Source of the DNA: Phallus indusiatus
Lineage: Eukaryota > Basidiomycota > Agaricomycetes > Phallales > Phallaceae
Assembly: GCA_027605045.1 (NCBI GenBank)
Contig: JAQFWX010000150.1
Coordinates: 16,736-80,735, forward strand
Length of the DNA: 64,000 nt
Reading direction: 5' to 3'
The number at the start of each line of letters is the position of its first letter. The stretch's first letter is position 1. The translations under genes and the position numbers were made by a program. Below, piece after piece: positions 36,581 through 49,028 of this stretch. The notes beneath the pieces were generated by a model. That model had not been told where the DNA came from. It searched no databases and saw only the letters and a program-made list of their open reading frames with translations.

Positions 36581-37773
36581 ATGCACAAAATACTTAGAGG
36601 AACGACATTAGCCTGTCCCCGATATTCACCTCGGTTTTACAAGACTCTCCACACTTCTGTGCTATTGAGAGCCGATGTATCATTATCTCAACCTGTCACG
36701 GGCACGAACAGTTAAGCAGCACTGCTAGCTATAAGCTACACTCATACTCAAAGTTTGTCTGGTCTTTTAGGGGCAGGCACAACAGGAAAACGATTTTGGA
36801 AAACCGTTGCGACAGAGGATAAAGGAGGTATGGTACCAATCACTCTAAAGAAACTATTGACACGCTAAAATATGGAAGACTTTATCCTGGTCACCCTGGA
36901 CAAACGCCCGTTAAAAACTCCAGATGGGAAAGTTCTTGCCATTCCAAAATCCAAGTCGCTGCTTGTTGCGCTAATTGCTCACGAGTGGAACAACCAAACA
37001 ACAATTATTAAACCTTTTGCACTACCAATGGTCCGTAGACATTCATTTAAGGCTTCAAATATGCTCCTTTATTGGGCTGATTAGTCTAATTCACTGAAGT
37101 AGACGTCTCTTGCTGCTCGAGCAATTGATAATCTTGCAGAGGAATCTTCAAAGTCGAATGCGATTGAGGCCCTTATGAAGTTCCTTGACACGGATTCTAT
37201 TTGGTGTGTACTAGGGCCTCTCATTGACAAGAAGTAAATTGACAGAATGAAGCTTCTTTACAGACTCACCTGCCGCCCTGGTGGAACTCCAAGAGCAGTA
37301 CTGGATACCTTTGTTGAATTGGGCTAGGACAGAGTTTAACGCCGACATTCGTCAATTTGACTCATTGTTCACGTCTTCGCAACCCGAGGAGACAAAAAAG
37401 ATATTCAGAGACGTACTTCTTGATATGGACCCTTGGCAACTCGCCGGTATGAGGTTGTAGTTACTCTTTGACTTCTTCAATTGAACTAGCTCTGCGTTGG
37501 ATAGCAATGGAACGGGCTCTGTACGCATCGAAGTCGTTTATTATCGCACTAGCCTTAGTTCGGGGTAAAATCTCGGTTGAACAAGCAGCTCAAGCAGCTC
37601 ACGTCGAGGTTCAAAGCCAGATACAAAAGTGGGGAGAAGTAGAAGATAGTGAGTTTACTGACCGCTATTGACCTTTTCTTGTTATTGATAGTCCTTTCAT
37701 AGCTCACGATGTAGACTATCAGGAGATTCGGAGACAACTGAGCAGTGCTGCGTGTCTGCTATCACATTCTTAG
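36581..37773 (+). CDS. ATP12: mitochondrial F1-ATPase assembly factor Atp12
   Basis: Atp12 is a matrix chaperone that binds the F1 alpha subunit during ATP synthase assembly. The start MHKILRGTTLACPRYSPRF (ATG 36581-36583) is Arg-rich and lacks acidic residues, fitting a mitochondrial presequence. The body shows FILVTLDKRPLKTPDGK (family signature), HEWNNQTTIIKPFALPM, SLAARAIDNLAEE, PAALVELQEQYWIPLLNWA, then ERALYASKSFIIALALVRGKIS and VEQAAQAAHVEVQSQIQKWGEVEDSHDVDYQEIRRQLSSA. The last block is the conserved Atp12 C-terminus ending SHS and TAG 37771-37773. About seven exons. It is divergent from MSH3. Confidence 0.93.
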
Positions 37774-37952
37774 TCAAACATGGGTTAGGGTGAATGACCA
37801 AGATGTACATATCTGTTTATAGATTTAATAATTAGTTCTATCCGGAGATGCATGATGGCGTATTTAACCCGCCGGGCGCCTAGCCGACTACGGTCCATAC
37901 TCCGTTGCTACTGTGTTGCGTAACGCGTGTATCGAAGGATCATCTTATCTAC

Positions 37953-39912
37953 ATGGCAGAAAACACGCCAGTTCAAGGCCTTCACACTTTGTCTACCATT
38001 ATAAGGAGGTAAAGACTTGGGCTCTCCGGTATAGCGTCAAAGAACGAGATTCTGATGAGACTTTTCCGAAAACACAGACTCGAGGCAGCGACGTCAAGGT
38101 TGGAGGATTTGGCAACGGCTTCGAGTAATGGCACTGTAACACTAGCACCAGCAGCAGGACCAGCTGTAATAACACCAGCAGCAACGGCGTCTCCCCCACC
38201 ACCGCCTCCTCCACCGCCACCACCACCACCTCCTCCTCCTGCAGCTCCCGTCATTGAAACACCCGTGACGGTGGAAGCGTTTGATGATGCAGTCGTACAG
38301 ACGACATTGACACCGTTTGTGGATTATACCAAATCCTTCGCTGGTCCTGTTCTCATTGAGCAAGTTCGTCTTCTCTAACGTCAATTGTTACCTTGCTTGT
38401 GGGACTAATGACCGTTGCGCTAGGTTGATATATTCCAAGCTCAATTCGCGAACATGCGTACCATCATTCTTATGGCATCGGCGTGTAAGAAACCAGATGA
38501 GAAAATCTTCATTGACATCCTTCAGCCATTACAAACTGGCATGGAAAACATCATCCGTTTCAAGAATAGCAGGCGTTCTGAGTGGGACAACCACATAGCC
38601 ATGATTGCTGAGAGTATCCAAGCCGTTGGTTGGCTTGCAACTGTAAGATTTATTAAGTATTTGTCACCTTTTTGCTTTAAGACCTTGTTGCTAGGTGCCC
38701 AAACCAGCTTTATTTATAAAAGAAATGATCGGTTCTGCGCAATTCTACGGGAATCGAATTTATAAGGAGTATAAAGAAAAGTATGGTTGTTTGATAATAA
38801 TATTAACGATCACCTCTCATCCTTACCTTAAGAGATAACAAACACATTGAATGGGTTAAGAAATATATCGCGGTATTAGAAGCTCTCAGGAAGTACGTTC
38901 TTGATTATCATGCGCCTGGTTTAGCATGGAACCCCAAGGTAGCTTTTCATCTTCCCATCGGTCTCATTATATAAACGGCCGTTATTAGGGTGTTGCGGTG
39001 TCGGAATATAAGTCATCAGGGGAAAGCTCAGCATCGACGTCGCCCCCTCCAGCGCCGTCCTCGGCACCTGCAGGGGGTGTAGCCGCAGTGTTCGCTGAAA
39101 TCAATCGCGGTGAAGATGTAACAAAGGGACTCCGTAAGGTCGACAAGTCCGAAATGACACATAAAAATCCGGCACTGCGTGCCAGCAATGTTGTCCCAGC
39201 GCCTACGACGTGTAAGATTCTAATGTATTTTATAATTGCGATCACTGCTTTATACGCTTGCAGCGACTGCCAAGAAGCCCACGAGGCCATCCAAGCCACC
39301 AGCCTTGGCTGGAAAAAAACCGTCGAAATTTGGACTTGAAGGCACTAAATGGATCGTTGTAAGCATCCTTCCAAATTACTTCAGCAATTATTCTCTCAAA
39401 ACTTAATTTTTTTATTTTTGAGGATTTTTGTGAAAACGACGACTCTATAATTGTGAAAGACACTGAACTAAGTCATACCGTTAACGTGTACGGTTGCAAG
39501 AATGTGACGATTCAAATCTCCGGAAAGGTCAATGCGGTGACGATAGGTATAGTGAATATCTTGAAAGTTGAATGTTAGATATTGACTCTCAAACCAAACA
39601 GCGAACTCTGTCAAAGTATCTATCTTGGTAGATTCAGTCGTCTCTAGCATATCTGTGACGAACTCTCCGTCGTTCGCGATACAAGTTACAGGGACAGCTT
39701 CCACCATCCAAGTTGATTCCACCGCTTCTGGACAAATCTTCCTATCGACAGCTTGTCAGAGTACTGAAATCATTACGTCACAGTCAAGCGCAATCAACGT
39801 TAGTATTCCAAATGCCGACGGCGAATTTAAGGAAGCACCGGTTCCGGAAACGCTGAAGTCAGTCATTAAAGATGGTAAATTACACACCACCATTGTGGAA
39901 CATGCTGGCTAG
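37953..39912 (+). CDS. adenylyl cyclase-associated protein (CAP/Srv2)
   Basis: CAP binds actin monomers, accelerates cofilin-driven turnover and links to adenylyl cyclase in fungi. The start MAENTPVQGLHTLSTIIRR (ATG 37953-37955) joins RLEAATSRLEDLA, the cyclase-binding helical motif (RLE..TSRLED). An early Pro-rich run with about 16 consecutive prolines (38191-38241) follows. The helical folded domain includes FAGPVLIEQ, NMRTIILMASACKKPDE, EYKEKDNKHIEWVKKY and VLDYHAPGLAWNP. Next are a short Pro stretch, a WH2-like region with GLRKVDKSEMTHKNPALR, and a beta-helix C-CAP domain (KWIVEDFC, GCKNVTIQISGKVNAV, VSIPNADGEFKEAPVPETLK) ending ten-odd residues before TAG 39910-39912. About nine exons. 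Together with the PKA gene in this window it belongs to cAMP signalling. Confidence 0.94.
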
Positions 39913-40182
39913 CTATTTTATATACGCGCTATATTGTTCATGAAAAAGAACAGTATGATAATATCGAATGTCCTTCTTTATTTATTTCATCATTCTAATT
40001 TACCACACATTCATACTTATCAAAGTCGCGTGATCTACGTACGTACAACGTCAAAGACTATGCGGTGTCGAAGATTGGCGCCAAGGAAGGTATAAATCAC
40101 AAGAATGAAGCTTCTCCAGAGGCAATAGCTGTGTTCTCGTTTACCCTCCTAATTGTACCTATTATATCTTACTCTCAAACAT

Positions 40183-43100
40183 ATGGATACCACCGGCTGG
40201 CATTCTCACAGAAAGGCCGCAGAAGTAAGTGCTAATTGTTGATTCTGTGTCACTTTTATTTGCCATCAAACTGACAGTAACTGGTGAACTCAGGAAGATG
40301 AGCAGTATTCACGTCCAGAACGAACACATACCGGTCGCTTCAGACCTGTAGAGCTGCAAGCTCCGGTCAATAATGTGATTATTAGCAGTCGATTTAAGCT
40401 ATTCAAAACCCAAGACTGAAGCTATGTTCAGGCGTTCGTTGGAAGCTTGGCGGATTCTGTGGAGACACTCAGTGACGATACGACGCTTCAGCTTGACTTT
40501 GATGATAATGATGACGACGATCGAGCAGAGAAAGAAGCAGTACCTTCGCCTCCGCAGTCTTTGTCTGCCGCGGCTCGACGAGCTCGCAAACAACGCCATA
40601 GAGTTCCCCCACCATTACATCCACATCTCCAAGTTATGTGCGGACCTTTATTGCGGTATGATACTATTGATATCACTCGTGGTGTCTACCGAGGTGCATG
40701 TTTATTAGTCAGTGAGTTGGATTTACGCCGAGTGTTAAGTGAATTATGCGTTGATAAATTCAAGCTCTCGACGCTGGGTCGGTATATGAACCAAGTCCGA
40801 CGATGGTTTTGGAGTGGGATCCAGACTGGACAGCAGACACAAGGAGGTCCTATGATTCATCTTCCTTAAGATCTCATAGAACAGGTGTTGGACTCAAAGC
40901 AACTACAATTTCAGCCTCCCTTCCATCCGTTGTCAGTTCTGGTTTAATACCGACCGGTACTTCGGTCAGAGGTCCACGATGGCGTACTCAAAGTGTCATT
41001 GGAACTGAAATTTGGGTTTACGAGCAAGAGGACTTTGATCGTGACTCCAGCATGTAAGAAGATTTCATGTTATTATTGTTCTGCTGATTTATGTCATTAA
41101 TATGGTCAGGACCGTTACTTTCTGGAGGTTCATATTTGAAATTCCATTGACTGAAGTTCAAATGCATGTAAAATATCGTATCAACAAAGGTCTAGCAAAC
41201 GACTTCTGCGTTCCTGCCCTAAATGGGAATTTGCGATGGGCTGCTTATTCGGTTTGAGGTTTAAATCCTTCAAGCTAGGTCACTTTAACTAATGTTATCT
41301 TTCTAGTGCAACGGTTTCAGTGTATCCTTTGTTAGCAATTTTATTTGATGACGGATCTAATCTAGACATACAGGCCGGTGTTAAACAAGAAGACTTCCGT
41401 GGTCCGGGGTACGACTCTGGCGCTGATCCAGTATGGGAAGACCTATTAAGAAGGCACGACGACACACCTTTTCATGCGTTAGTCGGGGGTGGAGACCAGC
41501 TTTATTGCGACGCGTAAGGCCTTTATCATGACGATATCTATACTTGACACAAAATATTCGACCAGATTGATGCGGGAACCGGAACTACAAGAATGGGTTA
41601 CCTCGAAGGATACTTCACTCAAGAAAAGATATGAGCTGACAAAGGTACAGAACGTCACCTTTGAATTTTGATCTTATCTGATTGTTTTCCAGGAAATTGC
41701 ATCGACGATTGATAGGTAAAAATATTATTACATCATGCTAACTCTCAATCAAATGTCCATTGAACAGGTTTTACTTCAACCATTATTGCCGTGTCTTTCG
41801 TACGGGAGCTTTTGCTCGCGCTAATTCTTCAATGTGTGTGTTAATAAAGTTACTCAATTACTTTACGTGCTTATAGGTGTTGAATACACGCAGACCAATG
41901 GTGAATATGTAAGTATGCAAACGTTTCTCTAGTACTTAACATTTATAAGACGATATATGTACAAGGTTAGATGACCACGACTTGTAAGTATCATAACCCA
42001 GTAAACTATCCCGACTGATAGGTAGTTTCCAGGATTGACGGCTTCGGAAGTTGTCAGTTGTTCCTGTATCTGATGTTTCAAAAGATTTATACCGTCATAT
42101 AGATCCAGACGATTTACAAAGTTCACCCATTTTTCGAGCGTAAGCTTTGGTCAAAGAACTTCTTGTTTCCGAGTGCTGAGTGGCTGGACAGGATCGGTTC
42201 TAGAGGATATTTCTACTTCCTTCTGTTTCAGTGTTTTATTGCTCCTGATATCGATGGAATGGATCGTAAACCGGCCAAACATACATTTCAGAGCACTATC
42301 ATTGGTGGTGATGGAGCATATATACCATATCGTTCGCATAGCTTCTTATCGTATATGGGTCCTAAAATATCATTGCTCATGCTGGATTGCAGGTAAATAC
42401 CCTGTTCATTCAATCAGAAACAATCTAATTGACATTCACAGAGCGGAAAGAAGGAAGGACCAAGTTTGCAGTGTGTTGCAATATCAACACGTTCTCGATA
42501 GCCTGTACCGTCTCCCAAATGAGGTCGAGCATCTAATTGTTCAGCTGGGTATTCCAATCGCATATCCAAGGATGAATTTCTTGGAGTAAGTTCACCCTGA
42601 CATTTCCGAACTTTCAAACCTCAATCCATTCTGACTTTGATACCAGGTCTGCATTAGATACCAAGTTTAATCCACTCGTCGCGCTCGGACGAAAAGGGAG
42701 TCTCGGGCTCTCCTCCATGGTCAATAAATTCAATGCGGAAGCGGAGCTGCTGGATGATCTGGTATAACTACATTTCTCTTCATTAGTGCTCACTGAGTGA
42801 TATAATTCTTAGAACGATCACTGGACCTCGAAAGCCCATAAGGTAAACGTCGAATGTAGATTTTTTCCCCCTTCCATTTGAAGAATGTTCAAATAGAAAG
42901 AGCGCAACGAATTGATTCAACTAATGCAAGCACTGGCGCTCGCCAAGCGGCTCCGTATAACCTTCTTATCGGGAGACGTACATTGCGCGGCAGTTGGCTT
43001 GTTTAAAACCCTGACCAAACCTAAAGAAATGCCTATCTCTCCTGGACAAGATTACAGATATATGTTGAACGTAGTCACGAGTGCTATCGTCAACACACCG

Positions 43101-43595
43101 TAAGCAATCATTCGCATTGATGATATGTCTAAGTTAATAATGATATATTTTTTTGGCCTCTAGACCACCTAATCCAGTTTTAACAATGGTAGGCTTTTTG
43201 GCAAATAAAGAACATAAGACGATGCACTACGCGGATACAGATGAATGCATGGTAGGATAATCTAGATGTGTTGATGCGGCGGGATCAGGTTTCAACTAAC
43301 GTTCTTCACATAGGTTCCCCTTTTCAAAAAGGACGTAGATGGGACTTTGCCAAAGTCAAAGTTCATAATGGGTCGGCGGAATTATTGTAGCGTGGAGTAT
43401 GACAGCATTACCGAAGGCCTGGAGTTCCGCTTTCATATCGAGAGAAAGAAGGGCATAGGAGAAACTGTAGAGTATGAATCCGTTTACTCTGTGCTGAAAT
43501 GTCGTCCGAACTCTTTCGCTGATTATTTCGCTAGTTACCTCATCGTAGCCCCGGCACCGCGTTGGAAAGCGAAAACGGATATGGTTAGGCGATGA
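40183..43595 (+). CDS. PhoD-like phosphatase domain protein
   Basis: The fungal group is annotated as PhoD-like metallophosphatase; its physiological substrate is not well defined. The start MDTTGWHSHRKAAE is at ATG 40183-40185. Next come a disordered region with an Asp run (DDNDDDDRAE), then MCGPLLRYDTID..GVYRGACLLV, a beta-rich N-domain with TEIWVYEQEDFD. The catalytic parts are HALVGGGDQLYCDA, MLDDHDLIDGFGSYPDDLQ, GSRGYFYFLLFQCF, YMGPKISLLMLDCRAERRKDQV and LSGDVHCAAVGLF. The GDQ, DDHD and GDVH(C) elements correspond to metal-binding and active-site segments of PhoD enzymes. The end is a beta-rich tail closing at TGA 43593-43595. More than ten short introns. It converges on the ASH2 homologue with 84 bp between stops. 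Confidence 0.88.
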
Positions 43596-43679
43596 GATTT
43601 TTGTGAAATGTACCATCTATGTGACTGATAACAAAATTTAATTAATGTATTTGGCATGATATAATAATGAACAATGCGT

Positions 43680-45569
43680 TTACCCTGAGAAAGATATATG
43701 TTGTGGGGACGGAGCAACTTCTTCTAATAAGTGTTCCAATTGTTGATCAATGATGCGACTATCCGTGTCCATGTTGTCATATTCAGATTGCGCGTCTGAC
43801 TGTGGATCGTCTTGATTGCCGTCATCGCTGTACTGCGGGGTGTCGGGTACGGAAGCTCGGAATGCATCCATTTCCTCCTTCGATGGATACAGTGGCGTTG
43901 ATGTGCCGGTATCGGTGAATGTTGCTGTTGCAAGAAGTGCTTCTTCAATCTCCATATCTGGATTCGGAGACTGATTGAGTGTCGAAGGTACGGGTGAAAG
44001 CACAGATCTAGGCAATCCAGTGAGCTCGTTAACTTGTGCACGAGCAGCTTTTTTCTCCTCGGCTTTGCGTTTTCTGCGTGCAGCTTCCGCAAGACGTTTC
44101 TTCTCCCGTTGAATTCGCTTCTTCTCTTCTAATGCATCTAGCACTTCGGGAGGTACAGTCGCGAGTTTAGCTGCAGCCTCTTCTTTACGATCTAACTCCC
44201 ATTGAAATTCCATAAACTCTTTATACCGTTCAGACATTGGCCTCCATGTTGCTTTATCAACCGTAGAGGGCTCAGAGGAAGTCAAAAAAGCGTCAACATC
44301 ATTTGGCGGTGGATACGTGAAATCTGGCCCGGGATTCATGAAGATTTGTGCACCTCCATAGAGCGAAAAAGTAGGATAGTAACCTAACGTCCCGTCGTCA
44401 AAATGATTTTCGCTGTGCTCCCGCTGACCTTCTTTGTTCTTGCGATTTCGTTCTTTGGCTTTCCGGGAACCGCTTTCGGGTTTAAGCTGAAGGAAGTCAT
44501 AAATGTCTTCAAAAGCAGCCCCTTGGCATTCTCCATTTACAAAGTAGACAATCTTCGATCCTTCCAAGACAGGAAGTGAACGATGAGGGGCGGTATCTGG
44601 AGGAATGGGTTGAGCGCGCGTACGTTCATTAGGGAGATTCTTCACAGTAGCAGACTTCTTCATCTGAGGCGTTTCAGTCTTGGGCATTTTCGATTGATGA
44701 TTCATAAGAGCGATCATTTCTTTACATTGGGGGTAATCCAACGATTCGAAGTATTCTTGACCTTTAAGCTCGATCGCAATACGTTCTCGATGAATATGTG
44801 CAGGGTCGTCTGGATCTCTTGGATTCGGCTTGCGCCGCGTAGGAAGCGATATGTATAAACCGATGACATCGCCCGATCCAAATGGTTTACCGTACGGTCT
44901 GGGTCTTGAGAGTGTTACTTTGCTGCCTGTCTTGTCTATAACGCCATAGCTATAAGCGTCGAGTCCTACCGGTCCATTCAGAGGAGATTCTCTCCTCCCC
45001 CATCCCAGCCGTACATGAGCACCATCCATGCGACTAGAAATATGAGGCAGCCTTTCTCCACCCCCTTTCTCAACTCGAACTTCCATATACCACTTGCCCT
45101 CTTGAACACCGACATTCGCTCTGGCACTTGAGTAACCCCCCTCCCCATAGAGTCCGAGACCATCTCGAGTGACCCTGATGGAATGGCTCTTGTCTTCCCA
45201 GCTTACGCGGGTGCATTGGGGCTTGCTTTCGATGGTCCGAAATGGAATGACCATGCCAGGTTCAGATACACCAGCCGGAGTGTACTTGAAACCAATCTTG
45301 TCAAGTTGTCTATTGAAAGCAGATACTTCGATGGAGAGAAAAGGTGAATTGTCTTGACTAGGGGCGAAAATAGGATGTCGAGATACAGTCAAGATAGGTC
45401 GAGTGGCATTTTGCGTCAAAACTACGTTGTTGATTTCAGCTGTATTTTCGGGTTTGGATTCATCCTCTTCAGCAGAAACATTCTTTCTTTTACGTGCGTT
45501 TGGGAGGGGTTGAGGGACATTTAATGCTGGAGCTGTTTCTGGTGTCGCTGAAGCGCCGCGAACAAGCAT
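43680..45569 (-). CDS. COMPASS histone H3K4 methyltransferase subunit Ash2/Bre2 (SPRY domain)
   Basis: Ash2 (Bre2 in yeast) is a core subunit stimulating Set1 methylation of histone H3 Lys4. It is a single-exon gene of 629 codons starting MLVRGASATPETAP (ATG 45567-45569), which is unusual among its intron-rich neighbours. A basic stretch (NARKRKN) precedes the SPRY domain. That domain reads CTRVSWEDKSHSIRVTRDGLG, VQEGKWYMEVRVEKGG, HVRLGWGRRESPLNGPVG, YSYGVIDKTGSKV, GDVIGLYISLP, KIVYFVNGECQGAAFEDIYD and YYPTFSLYGGAQIFMNPGPDF. After the SPRY, a Lys/Arg/Glu coiled region (LEEKKRIQREKKRLAEAARR) and an acidic end follow. No PHD finger or winged helix is seen, so the architecture is Bre2-like. Confidence 0.92.
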   Translation of the reverse strand: MLVRGASATPETAPALNVPQPLPNARKRKNVSAEEDESKPENTAEINNVVLTQNATRPILTVSRHPIFAPSQDNSPFLSIEVSAFNRQLDKIGFKYTPAGVSEPGMVIPFRTIESKPQCTRVSWEDKSHSIRVTRDGLGLYGEGGYSSARANVGVQEGKWYMEVRVEKGGGERLPHISSRMDGAHVRLGWGRRESPLNGPVGLDAYSYGVIDKTGSKVTLSRPRPYGKPFGSGDVIGLYISLPTRRKPNPRDPDDPAHIHRERIAIELKGQEYFESLDYPQCKEMIALMNHQSKMPKTETPQMKKSATVKNLPNERTRAQPIPPDTAPHRSLPVLEGSKIVYFVNGECQGAAFEDIYDFLQLKPESGSRKAKERNRKNKEGQREHSENHFDDGTLGYYPTFSLYGGAQIFMNPGPDFTYPPPNDVDAFLTSSEPSTVDKATWRPMSERYKEFMEFQWELDRKEEAAAKLATVPPEVLDALEEKKRIQREKKRLAEAARRKRKAEEKKAARAQVNELTGLPRSVLSPVPSTLNQSPNPDMEIEEALLATATFTDTGTSTPLYPSKEEMDAFRASVPDTPQYSDDGNQDDPQSDAQSEYDNMDTDSRIIDQQLEHLLEEVAPSPQHISFSG

Positions 45570-46459
45570 AAGAAAGGGATGCGACGGGTTACATAATGAC
45601 CAGTTCTTTCATGTCAAATGCGAACGCTGTGATTATATCTAGTTTTACTGATCTTTGTTATCAACGAGTCAGCTTATCTTTGCAGAGCGTAACCTTGTTT
45701 CTTGAAACATTCACCTCCTCGGTTTCATACTTTTCCTTAGGTTGATCTCCCCACAATCTCCCCGCAGTCTGCCGAGGACGACCAAGCTCCGATGGGCTTG
45801 GTTCAACGGTGGTTTTATCATTTGTACCAATGATCTCAGCGTTATTACGAATTTCCAAGAACCTATTTACCGTACACGATATAACCGCAACATGTGGTAT
45901 GGGCGCATCTTCATACGGAGGTCAGCGCTGGCCGTGCTGGCTATGACTATTATGACAGGCTCTGACAGATTGTGTATGACAGGCTAAAAATGATCCCCCA
46001 TGGCCAACAAGGAACCAATATTAATAACGCTTCTACAACCTATCCCGAACCAGTGTAAGATCGTTTCTCGGGCATTCGGATCTGCTGACACCCGCGGTAC
46101 CTTGGTTCGTTCGGAGAGACAAAAATAGCACTGCTTCATATTGGCCTTTCCTTGAAATGGATAATGCCTATAATTACAAAGTCTTCGGTTCCCGTCCCCG
46201 TTTCAGGCTCTCTTCATTTTCGTTCTTTCCATCGAGGTCTTTTCTTAAAGGGGGTTGCGAGTAGTCGTTGTTTGTGGTAAGTCCTTACCTCCATTTTAAC
46301 CGATAATTGCTCTTTATCTGTCCATCAGTCATAGCCATTTAGGCTTAACCGACCTTTGTACTTCGTTTGGGATACAACTCGGTATTAGTCACGCCCGCCG
46401 AGCACACCTTTCCATCCCAATTAGAAACTCATTCTTTTCGTTCACTTCATTGTCCGACC
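45570..46459. other. 890-bp divergent intergenic region (ASH2 / 7TM gene)
   Basis: The interval separates the start codons of two divergent genes. A minus-strand open frame at 45661-45858 has a protein-like composition (TTVEPSPSELGRPRQT) but begins at TTG and shows no domain. It could be part of a small gene with an upstream exon near 45880-45930. The right part is pyrimidine-rich, typical of a basidiomycete promoter or 5' UTR for the gene at 46460. Confidence 0.35.
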
Positions 46460-47938
46460 ATGAACTCTTCTTCAACAATCGAGACAGCGGGGGGTAAAGC
46501 TTCCTTGCTAATCTTTTCGATCCTCCAGATCGTCGGTGGCCAGGCTGGAATGATTTTCATCTTGTTCACGTCTATAGCTTCCTCGGAGAAAGTTCGTCGG
46601 CATCCTTGCTTCATAAATTTCATCATTTCTTGGTTCCTTTACTCGTTATCGTATTGTCTTCTGTGAGTCCCCCAACTTATGTATGTTCTCAAATATAAAT
46701 ATTAATGACCTGAATCTAGTTTGTATGGGGGCGAATTGTACAATCCTGAACCTAGTCGCAATCTCTGCGTTGCTCAGGCGGCCTTTACATATGGCGCCGC
46801 CCCGATGGCTAGTTTCAGTTCACTCATGTTTGTATTACAAGTATGCAAAATTACTAAAGAAGTTTTTACTTCTTTGATAACCTGCTTTTTAGATATACCT
46901 TTCCCTTAACAGAATCCTTTCGAGTAGCGTTGTACCCCGGTCGTCTGCGTGGAACCTAACGCTCCTTTTTATCGTACGTTTGGCATATATCCTACAAGAC
47001 GGACTCACCCTTAATCCAAAAAAAAAAAATCCAGATGCTTGGAACTCCATACTTAATATTAGTGGCCATGCTTATAGCTGTCCCTATTGTGAGATTTACG
47101 CTATTCGTGTTCCATCTTGTTAATTGCTCATCACGATGGCCTTCATAGTATGCAAGTCATCACCCTACAGAAGTCCAACGTTTACACTTTTATTGTCACA
47201 TAAGCAAAAATAAATTGTAGGCGTATCTCTTAAAGCTATTTCAAGGTTTATTTTGATTCCTGATTTTTATAGTGCAAACATTCCTCCGGGTATTGCAGCC
47301 GTCGGTATCCTCGCTGCGCTGGGCGTTTTGGGCAAGTATCTCCCATTTCACGCAGTTTTCTCCCGAAAATGGTCGTACTGATTTTACTAGCTATGATTTT
47401 TGTTAAGGTCTACCGTCATCGACGAAGCTTCCGAAGGCTCTATACGGGAGGCCAGGACGTCACTATCGGAATCCTTATTCGTGCCCTCCTTTTTACTGGT
47501 TTTTCTATTATTGCCGTCCTGTAAGTGATCTGACTGGCGTGAAGCGAGGAGAACAAGATTTTCTGATGTGTTGCATAGCGTGTGTGCGGTTTTAATAGGA
47601 GCGGATGACAAAGGCATGCTAGCTTCTGGTATTTTTCTCGCTCTACGTGGGTGTTCCTAACCTTCAAGTTTCTCTGTGTACCCCTGACTAATACGTATTC
47701 ACCAAACAGTCCCCTTTGCAGTATTTATCGTCTTTGGTATCCAACAGGTAAGATATACGTGTTGTCAATTTTTGTCACCCCTTTCTGAAAATCTCAAAAC
47801 CAGAATATTTGTACACCATTTCGCCGTCCTTCTCAAGAAAAAGAATCGTTGAGGAATGTAATCAGAGTTCCCGGAAATGCATCTGTCCCTATTGAAGTAA
47901 CTATTACTCAGATTGTTAGCAAATCCTCTACTTTGTAA
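46460..47938 (+). CDS. seven-transmembrane protein, basidiomycete GPCR-like family, function unknown
   Basis: The start MNSSSTIETAGGKAS is at ATG 46460-46462. About eight exons give seven hydrophobic segments: LLIFSILQIVGGQAGMIFIL; FINFIISWFLYSLSYCLLLY; FTYGAAPMASFSSLMFVLQI; LTLLFIMLGTPYLILVAML; IPPGIAAVGILAALGVLG; ILIRALLFTGFSIIAVLVC; GMLASGIFLALLPFAVFIVF. A long basic loop with VYRHRRSFRRLYTGG lies between helices 5 and 6, and the polar C-terminal tail ends SKSSTL. The short first loop and a conserved-looking NLCVAQAAFTYGA before helix 3 recall an expanded family of seven-helix proteins in mushrooms that is often left unnamed. Topology suggests a receptor, but no ligand or G-protein motif can be read. 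Stop TAA 47936-47938. Confidence 0.7.
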
Positions 47939-48275
47939 TATAATTAAATGAGATTGTAAAACACAATTCATACGCATTTCATGTGTGACTACCGAAAATG
48001 AATCAAAGCTAGTCTGTTCAACTTAGTATCGCCGCGCTTCTGTTGTAGGCGCTGAGTCCAATCAACATGCCCACTCAAATGCATTTTCACAAATGTCTGT
48101 CTCCGGGCGTCTTCCTGACTTCTCAGCGGCTGGGAATCTTGCAGATCGAACTTCCCTCTCGCCTTTTACTAGAGGAAACCGTGCGAGGTTCCCAATATGG
48201 TCGCCTTAGGAATTTTTCGGATATTCAGTCTCAACTGAAACTTTACTTTTTGTTGTTTTATTTCCTTCTTATTTG

Positions 48276-49028
48276 ATGATTCTGCACTCGCATCCGAGTC
48301 AGTATTTATTCTTATCGCTCACACGCGCAGCGTGCACCCGTTCCTTCTCCAGCGCAAAGCTTCCTAAACCACCAACCTTTTCTAACCATCCTGGTTCTGC
48401 AGAAGAGGTGACATTAGCCAGAGAGTGGCTTAAAGATTTTTCTCAATGCTCTATTTCAAGAGATGAAGTCGAGATGACTTTTGCTAGGAGCTCAGGCCCT
48501 GGTGGACAAGTTCGTATCATTTTTTGGACTAATTCTCTTATAAATTTTGAGTGCTGAAAATCATTATCATTAGAATGTCAATAAAGTTAACACCAAAGCT
48601 ACTATTCGTTGTTCGCTCGACAAGACGTGGATTCCTCCATGGGCACGAATCCAACTGAGGAATAACGTACGCACTTTCAATTGTCTCATAATCACTCTTG
48701 ATGATCTCGTGTCAGCCGGCATATGTTGCTTCTTCCAATAGTCTACTGGTATCATCTACCCAAACCCGGAGTCAAGCTCAAAACATCGACGACTGCTTCA
48801 AAAAAGTAGGTCGAGATACGTCAGGCAGTTCACAAGCCTGCAATTGACGAATGATTGTGTTTCCAGCTACATGCCATAATATACGACGTCTGCTCATCAA
48901 TTATTCCGACACCTCCTGATTCAGAACGCATGGCGCGCAAACGAGATCATGAACGCGCAATGAAAGCTCGGAATCGTGCGTCAAAGATGTACAGGTCTGC
49001 GGTTAAAAGCAATAGACGTGGGGACTGA
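48276..49028 (+). CDS. mitochondrial ICT1-type peptidyl-tRNA hydrolase (class I release factor domain)
   Basis: ICT1/Pth4 proteins rescue stalled mitochondrial ribosomes by hydrolysing peptidyl-tRNA through a GGQ loop, without codon recognition. The start is ATG 48276-48278, MILHSHPSQYLFLSLTRAACTRSFSS, an Arg/Ser-rich mitochondrial presequence. The domain begins ISRDEVEMTFARSSGPGGQ, where exon 1 ends, and continues NVNKVNTKATIRCSLDKTWIPPWARIQL. The GGQ glutamine sits directly at the splice junction. The C-terminal part reads CFKKLHAIIYDVC and finishes with a basic helix, RKRDHERAMKARNRASKMYRS, the ribosome-tunnel tail of the family, before TGA 49026-49028. No stop-codon-reading domain is present, which separates it from mtRF1. 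Confidence 0.9.

Noticed and set aside
37982..38384. Gly/Trp-rich minus-strand frames
   Set aside because: They are antisense of the polyproline run in the CAP gene.
45661..45858. 65-codon minus-strand frame upstream of ASH2
   Set aside because: It lacks an ATG and any domain; it was noted under the intergenic region only.
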